Positions 53,869 to 63,453 of a stretch of 64,000 nt of DNA are shown piece by piece. Under the pieces are notes generated by a model. It did not search any database. It was not told the origin of the DNA and saw only the letters and a list, made by a program, of their open reading frames with translations. The stretch covers positions 124,001 to 188,000 of the forward strand of contig NZ_JAKZKS010000003.1 of assembly GCF_022808615.1 (NCBI RefSeq), written 5' to 3'. Each line of letters starts with the position of its first letter. Within the stretch, counting starts at the first letter, position 1. The position numbers and the translations under genes are program-made. This stretch comes from Bacillus sp. FJAT-47783 (GTDB taxonomy: Bacteria; Bacillota; Bacilli; Bacillales; Aeribacillaceae).

Positions 53869-55335
53869 TTACTTATATCGCTTTTCCAATTCACTTTGCT
53901 CTCCTTCGAATTGGATTTTAAACGTTAATACACTTGGATTAGGGACTAAAATAATCTTCATGTTTAACGCCTTTTCAAGAGATTTTACAAGTTGTTGATT
54001 ATCCTCTACGTACAGCGAACAAACCTTTGGGTGAGTTTCGATAAGGACAGCTTCTACATCACGGTTTCGATATTCTAATAGCTTCCTCTGTAGTTGAAAC
54101 GCTACTGTTTCCGAAGAGGTAATCGTACCCGTTCCGGAGCACGTTGGACAATTTGTCGTCATCATTTCAGAAAGTGATTTTCTCACCTTTTTTCTCGTTA
54201 GTTGTAAAAGATTTAATTCTGTAAAACCAAATACTTTTGTATACGTCCGATCATGAAGGAGCTCTTTCTTTAAAACTTGTAAAATTTCTTCTTGATCTTT
54301 TTTTTCTTTCATATCAATAAAATCGATTAAAATTATGCCACTAATATTGCGAAGCCGTAGTTGTTTCGCAATTTCACTAGCTGCTTCCTTGTTTGTTTGC
54401 AAAATCGTGTCCCGATATGTATATTTTCCAGAAAACTTCCCCGTGTTTACATCAACAATCGTCATGGCTTCTGTTTCTTCTATTACAATGTAGGAACCAT
54501 TCTTCAACCAGACGATCTTTTTCAATGCCTTTTCTATTCCTTCGTTAATACGGTAATAGGAAAAAATATCCTCTCGATTCGTATAAAACGTCAAGGTTAA
54601 TTGATCATGCTCTTTTACATATTGTTTTATTATGGAGCCTACATGAGCTTGATCATAGATAATTTCATCAATTGTATAAAGAGAAATTTCTTGAACAATT
54701 TGCTCAATAAAACTGTTTTTTCGGTACAATAGCATGGGGGATTTTCCTTTTAATGATATTGCGGAGTGGAAGGATTGCTTTAAACGATTGAATATTTGAT
54801 GAAGTTTATCATTTTGGTACCGAGAAGCTTCTGTGCGAATAATCAGTCCCCCTTCATTCAATGCTTCATTCGCAAATTGTTCAAGTCTTGTTCGCTCTTC
54901 TTGATTTGTTATTTTTTTTGAAAGGGCTACATGATGCTCAAATGGTTTATAGATGATTGATGAGCTTTTAAATTCTAAGTTCATTGATAGTTTCGGTGCT
55001 TTCTGATGATCCCCTTCCTTTATGATTTGAACGATCACGTCTTCCCCTTCTCGAATAAAGGATGAAATACTTTTATTTTCATTCGATGGATTTTCTTTTA
55101 TAGCCCTCATATACGCTAAAACATCATTTCGATGTAAATATCCATTTATTCCATTGCCAATGTCGACAAAAGCCGCTTGTAGCCCTGGTAATACTTTTTG
55201 CACTCGACCAATATAGATATTCCCTGGCGATATCTCATTTTGAACTTCTTTAATAAAAATTTCGGCTAGTCTGCCATCTTCAAGTAAGGCAATTCTTTCT
55301 TCATCTGTTACGGCATTTACAATTAGCTTCCTCAA
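53869..55335 (-). CDS. rng: Ribonuclease E/G family endoribonuclease
   Basis: A 488-residue RNase G-type enzyme. An S1 domain (GNIYIGRVQKVLPGLQAAFVDIG split near residues 37-60) is followed by the 5'-sensor/RNase H-like region, the DNase I-like catalytic domain with metal-binding aspartates (MTIVDVNTGKF near 295 and ILIDFIDM near 340), and the zinc link CPTCSGTG near 397. It begins at TTG 55335. B. subtilis lacks this enzyme and uses RNase Y and J, but other bacilli keep it beside spoIVFB and rplU as here. Confidence 0.94.
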   Translation of the reverse strand: MRKLIVNAVTDEERIALLEDGRLAEIFIKEVQNEISPGNIYIGRVQKVLPGLQAAFVDIGNGINGYLHRNDVLAYMRAIKENPSNENKSISSFIREGEDVIVQIIKEGDHQKAPKLSMNLEFKSSSIIYKPFEHHVALSKKITNQEERTRLEQFANEALNEGGLIIRTEASRYQNDKLHQIFNRLKQSFHSAISLKGKSPMLLYRKNSFIEQIVQEISLYTIDEIIYDQAHVGSIIKQYVKEHDQLTLTFYTNREDIFSYYRINEGIEKALKKIVWLKNGSYIVIEETEAMTIVDVNTGKFSGKYTYRDTILQTNKEAASEIAKQLRLRNISGIILIDFIDMKEKKDQEEILQVLKKELLHDRTYTKVFGFTELNLLQLTRKKVRKSLSEMMTTNCPTCSGTGTITSSETVAFQLQRKLLEYRNRDVEAVLIETHPKVCSLYVEDNQQLVKSLEKALNMKIILVPNPSVLTFKIQFEGEQSELEKRYK

Positions 55336-55395
55336 AACGAATTCCTCATTTCTTCCTACACATTTTCTTCATTAACTCATGTTTTACCGAAATCG

Positions 55396-56262
55396 TCAAT
55401 AAACATACGCCAGCTCACCCATTCTCGCATTTGTACGTTTTTCTTTAAAAAAAGCATGCAATACTTCATTTTCATCAATTTGAAATTTTTTATTCCCATT
55501 TTGATAAACGATAATGGGATGTTTACATCCTCTTTGAAATTTCAGAAGCACTTCGTACAAAAATTCCTCTTCATTCACTTCCAGTGGCTTTAACGACAAA
55601 AATTCATGCTTTTTCCCATAGTAACGTTCCATTAAAAAGCGAATATAAGCATATTTTCGTTGTTTATACTCAATATATAACGAGTACAAAATAAAGCCGA
55701 TTATGAGCCATAAATTGAGCGCAAAAGGAGCTAAAAAAACTAAAGCTAGCACCATAAGTCCTAATATCGCACTTGAAGCAATGATAACCATTCGATGAGC
55801 TATCGAGAAGGGCCGAATATGGGAAAACCATAAAAAGAGCAGTTTCCCTCCATCTAGCGGCCAAATTGGAATTAAATTAAAGACAAAGATCGATGCATTA
55901 AGTAACGTAAATAACTTAAACGTATCAACAGAAAGGATATTCATTTGAAAAAGAAGATACACAACTAGTTGCATCGGAATATGTTGCAGCGGGCCAAACA
56001 ATGTAACAAATAGATCTTCTTTAAATGGACGATTGCCATGCTCATCTACTTCGACAACACCACCAAATGGCAACAACATGATCGTTTTCACCCGCCATGA
56101 AAAAAAACGGGCACATACGGCATGGCCCATTTCATGACAAAATACAATCAAAAAAAGCATACAAAGTTCCTTAAATTGAGCTGTCACAATACTCAAACCG
56201 GCTACAATCCATAAAAGTGGGTGAATGTGAACTTTTAACAATAACGAAGTATATTTACTCAA
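55396..56262 (-). CDS. spoIVFB: Stage IV sporulation intramembrane metalloprotease SpoIVFB
   Basis: Site-2 protease (M50) that cleaves pro-sigma-K in the mother cell. The 288 residues hold six membrane spans, the zinc motif HEMGH near residue 43, and the third ligand in NLIPIWPLDGGKL near 137. A C-terminal CBS-like domain begins around 205 and senses ATP in the B. subtilis enzyme. Its start overlaps the spoIVFA stop by 8 bp, indicating coupled translation. Confidence 0.96.
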   Translation of the reverse strand: MSKYTSLLLKVHIHPLLWIVAGLSIVTAQFKELCMLFLIVFCHEMGHAVCARFFSWRVKTIMLLPFGGVVEVDEHGNRPFKEDLFVTLFGPLQHIPMQLVVYLLFQMNILSVDTFKLFTLLNASIFVFNLIPIWPLDGGKLLFLWFSHIRPFSIAHRMVIIASSAILGLMVLALVFLAPFALNLWLIIGFILYSLYIEYKQRKYAYIRFLMERYYGKKHEFLSLKPLEVNEEEFLYEVLLKFQRGCKHPIIVYQNGNKKFQIDENEVLHAFFKEKRTNARMGELAYVY

Positions 56263-57028
56263 ATGATATCACCTGATTCGGATCAATAAACCGATCCCCT
56301 TTTTTTATCGCAAAATAAAAAGTACCCTGTTCTCCTTCACTTTGTTTCACTTGGCCGATTGTTTTCCCCATTTCGACAAAATCATAAAGGGCAACATCAA
56401 TTTCCTGTAAGTTTCCATACCACGTCTCCGTTCCATCTGCATGCTGTAAAACAACCGTCAGCCCTGTTTCTTCCATTTTCCGCACCTCAATGACCATTCC
56501 TTCATTCATCGCTTCCACCTCTTTATCCGTTGTTTCCACTGTTATTCCTTGGCCATTATCTTCAAAGGTTTCTAGCACCCTTCCAGAAGCTGGAACCGCG
56601 TATTGAGGAGATTGATTCGAATTAGAATTTGTTTCAGAGGGCGAAAATAAAGCAACCGGATTACCAAATCGTTCCTCATACCATTTTGAGACGGCTGCAA
56701 ATTGAAATTCTGTTTCCATTATATTTTGAACAGTTTGTTGTGCTTTTTGAAAAGGTGGTTGATTATTTTTGTCGATAATGGCCGTAATCAATACAAGGCA
56801 TGAGGCAATAAGTAATTTCAACATAAATAAATCGGAACGAAATAATGGGTGAATTCCTTTTGAAGAACCGTCTTTCGTATGTGAGGCGGTTGATTGAAAG
56901 CCGTACGTATCCTCTTCAGTTGTAATGTGCCGCTTCGTTTCTAGATGGTCATGATTCGTTAGTATTTGGGATCGCTCACGTTTTCGTTTTGCGATTCTTC
57001 TTTTTATTTCTTCCTTACGGCGATTCAT
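56255..57028 (-). CDS. spoIVFA: Stage IV sporulation protein SpoIVFA
   Basis: A 257-residue inhibitor and anchor of SpoIVFB. A basic cytosolic start (NRRKEEIKRRIAKRKRERSQ), one membrane span (FMLKLLIASCLVLITAIID, near residue 88) and a C-terminal LytM/M23-like domain in the intermembrane space. The M23 zinc residues are missing (VVLQHADGTETWYGNL lacks the usual HxH pattern), so it is a non-catalytic fold, cleaved by SpoIVB in B. subtilis. Confidence 0.94.
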   Translation of the reverse strand: MNRRKEEIKRRIAKRKRERSQILTNHDHLETKRHITTEEDTYGFQSTASHTKDGSSKGIHPLFRSDLFMLKLLIASCLVLITAIIDKNNQPPFQKAQQTVQNIMETEFQFAAVSKWYEERFGNPVALFSPSETNSNSNQSPQYAVPASGRVLETFEDNGQGITVETTDKEVEAMNEGMVIEVRKMEETGLTVVLQHADGTETWYGNLQEIDVALYDFVEMGKTIGQVKQSEGEQGTFYFAIKKGDRFIDPNQVISFE

Positions 57029-57135
57029 GATTGTACATCACCCTTTTTTTCATGTTTGTACAAGTTTATGCCTTGTCCTTACCTGTTATGACTTTACTCA
57101 AAATCATATCCGCTTTTGTCATGAACAACAAAACA

Positions 57136-57225
57136 AAAGCGCAGGGCGAGTTTTTAGTCGATGTTGACTTATCGTACGGATGAAATGGGAAGCTTGCAAG
57201 CCGCTAACACCCGGAGCTAGACGCA
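57136..57225. repeat. Degenerate Bacillaceae intergenic repeat, copy 2
   Basis: The 300 bp between spoIVFA and minD contains AAAGCGCAGGGCGAG and, about 60 bp on, GCAAGCCGCTAACACCCGGA followed by GCTAGACG. These resemble the two ends of the repeat seen at 52512, with a different middle. The other content of the gap is the minD terminator; I see no gene. Confidence 0.4.
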
Positions 57226-57283
57226 AAACACGATGAACAAAATTGTCCAAAGGTTGGAATTTTATCATTTTCTTCACAACAAA

Positions 57284-57314
57284 ATAAAGCAATCTTCATT
57301 GGAAGATTGCTTTA
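57284..57314 (-). terminator. Terminator after minD
   Basis: AAAGCAATCTTC pairs perfectly with GAAGATTGCTTT around a 4-nt loop, followed by TATTTTG on the minus strand. Confidence 0.85.
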
Positions 57315-57328
57315 AATATAAGGATTCA

Positions 57329-58132
57329 TTAAACTTTAACTCCGAAAAATCGTTTAATTTTTGCGAATACACCTTTTTCTGGCTCGTCAAAGGCAAGGAG
57401 CGGAACAGATTCACCTAAAATTCTCCGGGCAATATTTCGATAGGCAATGGATGCTTTATTATCAGGGTTCATAACGATTGGTTCACCGTTGTTTGAGGCT
57501 TTTATTACGTCGTCATCATCGGCAACAATTCCAATTAGATCAATCGATAAGTGTTGAACAATTTCATCGACTTCCAACATGTCTCCGTTTTGAACAAGAT
57601 GGTTACGAATACGATTGATGATGAGTTTTGGCGGTTCTATATCTTCCTTTTCTAACAAACCGATAATTCGGTCTGCATCTCGAACAGCAGAAATCTCAGG
57701 TGTTGTAACAACAATTGCCTTATCCGCACCAGCAACTGCATTCTTATATCCTTGCTCAATCCCAGCAGGACAATCAATAATAATATAATCATATTCTTGC
57801 TTTAACCCTTCAATAAGCTTCGCCATTTCATTAGGAGAGACAGCTGACTTATCACTCGTTTGGGCTGCAGGTAATAAATATAGTAAACCATCAAACCGTT
57901 TATCTTTTACAAGTGCTTGATGAAGCTTGCAACGACCTTGCACAACGTCTACCAAGTCGTAAATGATCCGGTTCTCTAACCCCATGACGACATCTAAGTT
58001 TCTTAGTCCTATATCCGTATCGACTAAACAAACTTTTTTTCCGAATATAGCCAATGCCGTTCCAAGGTTAGCGGAGGTTGTCGTCTTACCCACTCCACCT
58101 TTACCCGATGTAATGACTATTGCCTCACCCAT
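57329..58132 (-). CDS. minD: Septum site-determining ATPase MinD
   Basis: A 267-residue ParA-type ATPase that recruits MinC to the membrane to block polar division. The deviant Walker A GKGGVGKTT is at residues 10-18 and switch II is DCPAGIEQG near 119. The C-terminal amphipathic membrane-targeting helix is KGVFAKIKRFFGVKV. It lies 3 bp downstream of minC. Confidence 0.98.
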   Translation of the reverse strand: MGEAIVITSGKGGVGKTTTSANLGTALAIFGKKVCLVDTDIGLRNLDVVMGLENRIIYDLVDVVQGRCKLHQALVKDKRFDGLLYLLPAAQTSDKSAVSPNEMAKLIEGLKQEYDYIIIDCPAGIEQGYKNAVAGADKAIVVTTPEISAVRDADRIIGLLEKEDIEPPKLIINRIRNHLVQNGDMLEVDEIVQHLSIDLIGIVADDDDVIKASNNGEPIVMNPDNKASIAYRNIARRILGESVPLLAFDEPEKGVFAKIKRFFGVKV

Positions 58133-58135
58133 TAT

Positions 58136-58819
58136 TCATTCCCCCTCAAACCTAGTTAAATTGGGTCTAAGATGTGATAGTTGTTGTAAACGTTCAATGA
58201 CTATCGCATCATCGTCTATATAAGCACACTCCATTGATCCACTCACATGTTGATGATGCTTTTCTTCTTGCGGTCGACTTAGTACGTTTGAAATGCGAAG
58301 CTGTAATGGAGCCATAATGGATGCCGCAATGACCGCCTCTCGGTTACCCTCAAATCCTGCATGAGCATTTCCCTTTAAAGACCCCATTACAAAAATATTT
58401 CCAGTTGCTATAACTGTTCCTCCTGGATTTACATCTCCTATTAATAATAAATCTCCATTTATTTTAATAACTTGTCCAGAACGAACAATTTTTGCAATCG
58501 ATACAATTTCTGTTTCCTGTTTCCATCTCTTCGCTTCTTCTTTTGTCATGACATTCGATTCGATGGACTGCACGAATAAGTTTCGTTTTTTCCGGATTAA
58601 CGTTTTTATTCGTTCTTCCTGCTGTTCCGTCAAATAACGGTTCCCAACTTTTAAAATAACCCCAATTAACGGACTATCTTCTTGAACATATTGCCGTTTT
58701 GAAAGTAATATATCCAATTCCCGCTCAAGGTCTTTAAACGAGCATGAATCGTCTAAATATAAAGTTAATCCATCCTTTGTCCCTTTAATCGTTACATAAT
58801 ATTGTTTTTGAGCTTTCAC
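58136..58819 (-). CDS. minC: Septum site-determining protein MinC
   Basis: FtsZ assembly inhibitor of 227 residues: N-terminal FtsZ-binding domain ([17 protein letters not shown]) and C-terminal beta-helix dimer domain with [20 protein letters not shown] and [14 protein letters not shown]. The start is GTG 58819 (MKAQKQYY), 8 bp after TTGAGG; the GTG at 58828 abuts that site, and B. subtilis MinC begins similarly. Confidence 0.96.
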   Translation of the reverse strand: MKAQKQYYVTIKGTKDGLTLYLDDSCSFKDLERELDILLSKRQYVQEDSPLIGVILKVGNRYLTEQQEERIKTLIRKKRNLFVQSIESNVMTKEEAKRWKQETEIVSIAKIVRSGQVIKINGDLLLIGDVNPGGTVIATGNIFVMGSLKGNAHAGFEGNREAVIAASIMAPLQLRISNVLSRPQEEKHHQHVSGSMECAYIDDDAIVIERLQQLSHLRPNLTRFEGE

Positions 58820-58886
58820 GAAGTTCACCTCAACACAAAAACTATTTCGACATTTGATTTTAAAATCCCTTTAAATTCACCATAAT

Positions 58887-59408
58887 TTAATCTTCATTTT
58901 GTCCTAACTGCAAGCTCAAAATAAATTGTTTAAATGGATAGATTAACAATAAAGAGACTAAAACATTAACCGCTAACGTAGGTAAGAGCCGGCTGTTTAT
59001 GAATGTATGCAAATCAAGTTTCGTCACACCGATCGCCAAATAAATTCCGTAAGTATAAAATTCTAAAATCGAAATGGACACCATGCTTAATAAAACGAGT
59101 ACGAATGCATTATTATGAAAAGCTCTTAAAGCATGCCTCGTTAAAAAAGCTAAAACAGGATAAGAAAATGTGTAAATACCTATGACTTCTGTGTAAACGA
59201 CATCATACAAAAAGCCGAAAAGAATCCCGCAAAGTATACCGAATCCTTGGGTTGTGTAAGCGGTGACCGCGATAATCGCAACAACTAAAAAATGCGGAAC
59301 CACAACCTGTTGTTCGGATACAAATGGGAGTGGGATTAAATCAACAAAAATACTCTCAATGACAAATGTAATAAATATCGCAAACAGAAGAAAAAAACGC
59401 TTAATCAT
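58887..59408 (-). CDS. mreD: Rod shape-determining protein MreD
   Basis: A 173-residue membrane protein with five or six spans and the family segment FGILCGILFGFLYDVVYTEVIG. Part of the elongasome with MreB and MreC. The start overlaps the mreC stop by 4 bp (ATGA). As usual, sequence identity is low, but order mreB-mreC-mreD is clear. Confidence 0.95.
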   Translation of the reverse strand: MIKRFFLLFAIFITFVIESIFVDLIPLPFVSEQQVVVPHFLVVAIIAVTAYTTQGFGILCGILFGFLYDVVYTEVIGIYTFSYPVLAFLTRHALRAFHNNAFVLVLLSMVSISILEFYTYGIYLAIGVTKLDLHTFINSRLLPTLAVNVLVSLLLIYPFKQFILSLQLGQNED

Positions 59409-60292
59409 TCTTCTTCTTCCTCTTCCGTTGTGTCATTTATGTCGACAGTTGGCATATCTCGCTTTACTACCATCACATGTTCAATATTATAAAAGTCTGC
59501 GGCTGGTTTAATATAAGCAATTTTCGATAGCCCATAAGCATCCGGTTCAACTTTAATGACTTCTCCTATTGGTAACCCTTTAGGAAAAATACCGCCTAAA
59601 CCAGAAGTCGTAACACCGTCTCCCTTTTTAATTTCCGTATCTGATTCAATAATTTTCATCTCTAGTGCTTTTAGTTCGGTATCGAAGCCTTCGATTAAGC
59701 CAAATACTGCTGCTTTTTCCGTCGTTATTAAAGCAGAAATTCGATTTTCACGATTTGGGGCACTTAATAATTGGACCGTTGACGTAAATTGACTCGTACT
59801 TTTCACTTTTCCTATTAATCCTTTTGCCGTCATAACAGCCATATCTTTTTCAACACCATGAATCTTACCTTTATTAATTTTAATTAAATCGTTCCACTGA
59901 TCAGGGTTACGCACGTAAACCGTTGCTCGAATCGATTCAAAATCACTTAAATCTTTTTCATTCATAATATTTAGTTCTTCTTTAAGTTTTTTATTTTCTA
60001 ACTCTAAGTGTTGAATGCGTTCTTCTAGTTGCATATAACTGTTAAGCTGGCTCCGTAATATTTCATTCTCTTCGTATGTAGTTAATAAGTCATTGACATT
60101 TTCAAAGAAGCCCGCTACATATTGAGCGGGCCTATGAAATACACTTTGGACAAGTCCAGTCGTATCTTGAATAAATTCCTCAGGCCAAGAAAGATTTCGA
60201 TCCTTTTTAAAGGAAAAACCAATCAATGCCACTAGCAAAATAACACCTACGAGCAAAAGGATTAAACGTTTATTTAATAAAAATTGTGGCAT
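59405..60292 (-). CDS. mreC: Rod shape-determining protein MreC
   Basis: A 295-residue bitopic protein: one N-terminal span (LILLLVGVILLVALIGFSF), a coiled coil at about residues 68-110 (LEERIQHLELENKKLKEEL), then the MreC beta-barrel domains with GLIGKVKSTSQFTSTVQLL and VTTSGLGGIFPKGLPIG. The C-terminus is acidic (DTTEEEEEE). Links MreB filaments with periplasmic cell-wall synthases. Confidence 0.97.
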   Translation of the reverse strand: MPQFLLNKRLILLLVGVILLVALIGFSFKKDRNLSWPEEFIQDTTGLVQSVFHRPAQYVAGFFENVNDLLTTYEENEILRSQLNSYMQLEERIQHLELENKKLKEELNIMNEKDLSDFESIRATVYVRNPDQWNDLIKINKGKIHGVEKDMAVMTAKGLIGKVKSTSQFTSTVQLLSAPNRENRISALITTEKAAVFGLIEGFDTELKALEMKIIESDTEIKKGDGVTTSGLGGIFPKGLPIGEVIKVEPDAYGLSKIAYIKPAADFYNIEHVMVVKRDMPTVDINDTTEEEEEE

Positions 60293-60307
60293 GATTTACA
60301 CCTCTAA

Positions 60308-61330
60308 CTACCTGTGATCTTTCGCTCGATTTTTAAATAAATGAATGTGGTCCAACGCCTTACCTGTACCAATCGCTACACAATCAAGCGGATTTTCCGC
60401 GATAAGAACTGGCATGTTCGTTTCTTCACTAATCACTTTGTCAAGATTTCGTAATAAAGCCCCTCCACCTGTTAATACAATTCCTCGATCCATAATGTCC
60501 GCTGCTAATTCTGGTGGAGTTTTTTCTAACGTATTCTTAACAGCATCCACAATGGCATAAACCGTATCATGTAGCGCTTCAGAAACTTCTTTCGCTGATA
60601 TTTCGATCGTTTTCGGTAATCCCGTTAATAAATCACGACCGCGTATTTCCATATTATCTATATCTTCAGAGGAGTCAGCTGAACCAATTTCCAATTTAAT
60701 CGCTTCAGCCGTTCTGTCACCGATCATTAAATTGTACGTTTTTCGAATATAATTAATAATCGCATCATCCATTTCATCTCCGGCAAGACGGATGGATTGG
60801 CTCGTGACGATACCTCCTAATGAAATGATAGCAACTTCCGTCGTTCCTCCACCAATATCAACAACCATACTACCTGTAGGCTCCCAAACTGGAAGGTTTG
60901 CTCCGATTGCTGCTGCAAAAGGTTCTTCAATTGTGTAAGCATCCCGAGCTCCAGCTTGTCTCGTTGCATCGATTACAGCACGTTCTTCTACAGCCGTAAT
61001 GCCTGACGGAACACATACCATAATATAAGGTTTACGTGAAAATAATCCTTTATTTTTTGTAGCTTGCTTTATGTAATACTTCATCATCGTTGCCGTTGTA
61101 TCGTAATCAGCAATGACTCCGTCTTTCATTGGACGTAAAGCGACAACATTACCAGGTGTACGACCAATCATATTTTTCGCATCGTTTCCAACTGCAACAA
61201 TTTGTTTCGTATCTGTTTGTAAAGCAACCACAGACGGCTCACGAACGACAACGCCTTTCCCTTTTACAAACACTAAAGTGTTAGCAGTTCCTAAGTCTAT
61301 CCCAAGGTCTCTTGTACCAATTCCTAACAT
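60308..61330 (-). CDS. mreB: Rod shape-determining protein MreB
   Basis: Bacterial actin of 340 residues. Phosphate 1 loop [17 protein letters not shown] near residue 8, phosphate 2 [19 protein letters not shown] near 160, and adenosine motif [13 protein letters not shown] near 287. The start is ATG 61330 ([10 protein letters not shown]), 9 bp from AAAGGGAG; the longer frame to 61363 precedes the ribosome site. Guides lateral wall synthesis. Confidence 0.98.
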   Translation of the reverse strand: MLGIGTRDLGIDLGTANTLVFVKGKGVVVREPSVVALQTDTKQIVAVGNDAKNMIGRTPGNVVALRPMKDGVIADYDTTATMMKYYIKQATKNKGLFSRKPYIMVCVPSGITAVEERAVIDATRQAGARDAYTIEEPFAAAIGANLPVWEPTGSMVVDIGGGTTEVAIISLGGIVTSQSIRLAGDEMDDAIINYIRKTYNLMIGDRTAEAIKLEIGSADSSEDIDNMEIRGRDLLTGLPKTIEISAKEVSEALHDTVYAIVDAVKNTLEKTPPELAADIMDRGIVLTGGGALLRNLDKVISEETNMPVLIAENPLDCVAIGTGKALDHIHLFKNRAKDHR

Positions 61331-61460
61331 GAACTGTATCTCCCTTTCTGATCGAATTGACATCCATTTCGTTTTATTTTTATTTAAAAGGTCAATGATT
61401 TTCTAATTTCAAAAAAACCCATAAACATTATTATAACGTAATTTTCTCAAAAAAAAAGTG

Positions 61461-62144
61461 TTACAAATATCCTTTTTCTTTTAAACTCACATATTTTTGC
61501 TCTCCAATGATAATATGGTCTAACACTTCTATGCCTATGAGTTTCCCACATTCCGATAAACGCTTTGTCACTTCTATATCTTCTCGACTTGGCGTTGGGT
61601 CACCTGATGGATGGTTATGCATGCAAATAATTGAAGCGGCTGAGCGCTTTAAGGCTTCTTTAAAAACTTCTCGAGGGTGAACAATAGAGGCGTTTAAACT
61701 TCCGATAAACACGGTTCGTTTTTGAAGTACTTGATTCTTGGTGTTTAAATAAAGGCATACGAAATGTTCTTGTGTTAAAAAGCGCATTTCTTCCATTACA
61801 TAGTTTGCAGCATCCTTCGGTGAACGAATTGCATATCGCTCTTGGAAGGTTAATTGATGAACTCTCCTACCTAGTTCAAGTGCGGCCATTACTTGTACGG
61901 CCTTCGCTGTACCGATACCAGGTATGCTTGTAATTTCTTCAATTGACGCATCTTTCAACATTCTCAATCCGTCAAACTGTTTTAAAACTTTGTTAGATAA
62001 ATGGAGTACAGACTCATTTTTCGTTCCTGTTCTTAGCAGAATTGCTAAAAGTTCATGGTTTGATAAGCTTTCTGGACCTTCATTCATCATTCTTTCTCTC
62101 GGACGATCATTTTTCGGGAAGTCACGAATCGATAATGGTTTCAT
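61461..62144 (-). CDS. radC: RadC family JAMM/MPN domain protein
   Basis: A 227-residue protein with an N-terminal helix-hairpin-helix (IPGIGTAKAVQVMAALELG, near residue 72) and a JAB/MPN metalloprotease-like domain (MHNHPSGDPTPSREDIEVT, the HxH...D motif near 175). Once thought to be a DNA repair factor; B. subtilis RadC has no clear repair role and the function is unresolved. Located between maf and mreB. Confidence 0.96.
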   Translation of the reverse strand: MKPLSIRDFPKNDRPRERMMNEGPESLSNHELLAILLRTGTKNESVLHLSNKVLKQFDGLRMLKDASIEEITSIPGIGTAKAVQVMAALELGRRVHQLTFQERYAIRSPKDAANYVMEEMRFLTQEHFVCLYLNTKNQVLQKRTVFIGSLNASIVHPREVFKEALKRSAASIICMHNHPSGDPTPSREDIEVTKRLSECGKLIGIEVLDHIIIGEQKYVSLKEKGYL

Positions 62145-62198
62145 TAATAACGTTATCCTCCTTATCTATTCATCCCTTCCCTTACCGGCATTGATTTT

Positions 62199-62765
62199 TT
62201 AAAAAGGAAAATGGAGATTTTTTAACTGTCGATATACGGATGCGATCGGTAAACCGACTACATTAAAATAGTCCCCTTTTATTTCTTTTACAAAAAGTGA
62301 TCCAAACCCTTGAATTCCGTATGCCCCTGCTTTATCAAACGGTTCCTTCGATTGAATGTAGGATGAAATTTCCTCTTTAGATAGTTCCCAAAAAGTCACT
62401 TCTGTTTCCTCATAAAAATTAACATGTTTTTCAAGGTAATGAATGGATACACCTGTTAACACTTTATGTTTTTTCCCAGACAATGAATGGAGCATTTGAA
62501 AGGCATGCTGTTCATCTTTCGGTTTTCCTAAAATTTGATTTTCGTACACAACAATTGTATCAGCTCCAATTGTATAGCACTCTGGATACTGTTTAGCAAT
62601 CGATGAAGCTTTTTGAAAGGCTAAAGATTGAACAATTTCATCAGGTGACTGACTGTGGTCAATTTTCTCTTCAATATCACTTCCCATCACTTCAAACGGA
62701 ACTCTTAATCGCTCCATGAGCTCTTTTCGACGAGGAGAGTGGGATGCTAACAGTAGTTTTTGCAT
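62199..62765 (-). CDS. maf: Maf-like nucleoside triphosphate pyrophosphatase
   Basis: A 188-residue enzyme that hydrolyses dTTP, UTP or modified nucleotides and can affect septum formation when overproduced. Motifs: LLASHSPRRKELM at residues 4-16, GADTIVVYENQILGKP near 70, and DKAGAYGIQGFG near 145. The start is ATG 62765 (MQKLLLAS) behind GAAAGGAG. In B. subtilis spoIIB and comC would lie upstream; here an IS remnant and unrelated sequence follow. Confidence 0.95.
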   Translation of the reverse strand: MQKLLLASHSPRRKELMERLRVPFEVMGSDIEEKIDHSQSPDEIVQSLAFQKASSIAKQYPECYTIGADTIVVYENQILGKPKDEQHAFQMLHSLSGKKHKVLTGVSIHYLEKHVNFYEETEVTFWELSKEEISSYIQSKEPFDKAGAYGIQGFGSLFVKEIKGDYFNVVGLPIASVYRQLKNLHFPF

Positions 62766-62877
62766 TGTCTTTCTCCTTTCAATTTCAATCAGAATAGGAA
62801 GACACACCTTGTATATTACCAAATAGGCTATTATTTCTCAATATTTGAAAATTTGATTTTTCCTTCAATTCTATTGG

Positions 62878-63357
62878 CCCATATTCGGCACCTCAGAATT
62901 ATGAATGTCCTATTTTCTAAGGTGCCGTTTATAAAATCCATCTATTCACATCTCTCTCGACGTTTTTCTAGATTTTCCTTTCTTGTTCGACAATCATAAT
63001 CGAGTTCACCCCAATTTTAGCTTACTTTGGTTGATTTTCTGCTTTCTTCGACACATACATGGAGAGATCATAGCCGGCCAGCTCTAGAATTCGCTTGCTT
63101 TGCTTTCAAGCGGGTGCCAGGTGATAAATGACAGCGGTTCTTGTCCCATTCAAGCTGTTCGTTTATTTTTTCAAATCCTATCTCATCACAAATGGCAGAA
63201 ATCAATTGAGAGGTCCAGCCGAAAGTGTCAAAATTTGATCCGTCTGTGTCATCGGAATCATTCCCCCACAATCATTCATTAGTGATATTTTTCGAGGAGG
63301 AGGGAACATTTCCCTTCAAAAATCAAATTTCTTAATTTGGCACCTGCCGAATGTGGG
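62878..63357 (-). mobile_element. Internally deleted IS1634-like insertion sequence remnant
   Basis: About 480 bp bounded by imperfect inverted ends: CCCATATTCGGCA (62878-62890) and TGCCGAATGTGGG (63345-63357). Inside, on the minus strand, lie the transposase N-terminus and C-terminus joined across a large deletion. No clear target duplication flanks it (ATTGG on the left, ATAAAG on the right). Intact relatives would be about 1.7-2 kb. It can no longer move by itself but keeps both ends, so it has the form of a MITE. Confidence 0.65.
62999..63271 (-). pseudogene. IS1634-family transposase fragment, deleted and frameshifted
   Basis: N-terminal part: one frame reads MTQTDQILTLSAGP from about 63256 then meets a stop; the next frame continues QLISAICDEIGFEKINEQ and WDKNRCHLSPGTRLKA, the DUF4277-type N-terminus of IS1634 transposases. 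After a junction near 63105 a third frame reads RILELAGYDLSMY and VSKKAENQPK then stop near 63021, which looks like the transposase C-terminus. The catalytic middle is missing. The family call rests on remembered sequence patterns. Confidence 0.6.
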
Positions 63358-63453
63358 ATAAAGCTATTAAGTCAGTGCAACTTGGACGATTTGTACAACT
63401 GGAAAGATGAACGGTTAATACCGATTGTATCGGTAATATATATTTCAACATAA
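63358..63453 (+). pseudogene. Possible 3' tail of a gene cut by the IS remnant
   Basis: Immediately after the right IS end an open frame reads IKLLSQCNLDDLYNWKDERL and IPIVSVIYIST before TAA at 63451. It has no start of its own and no recognised family. It may be a disrupted gene end or chance. Confidence 0.25.

Noticed and set aside
63085-63105. Adjacent XbaI- and EcoRI-like sites (CTCTAGAATTC) suggesting a cloning polylinker
   Set aside because: They fall inside a transposase-like C-terminal reading frame (RILELAGYD) and no other vector-like sequence surrounds them; chance is sufficient.
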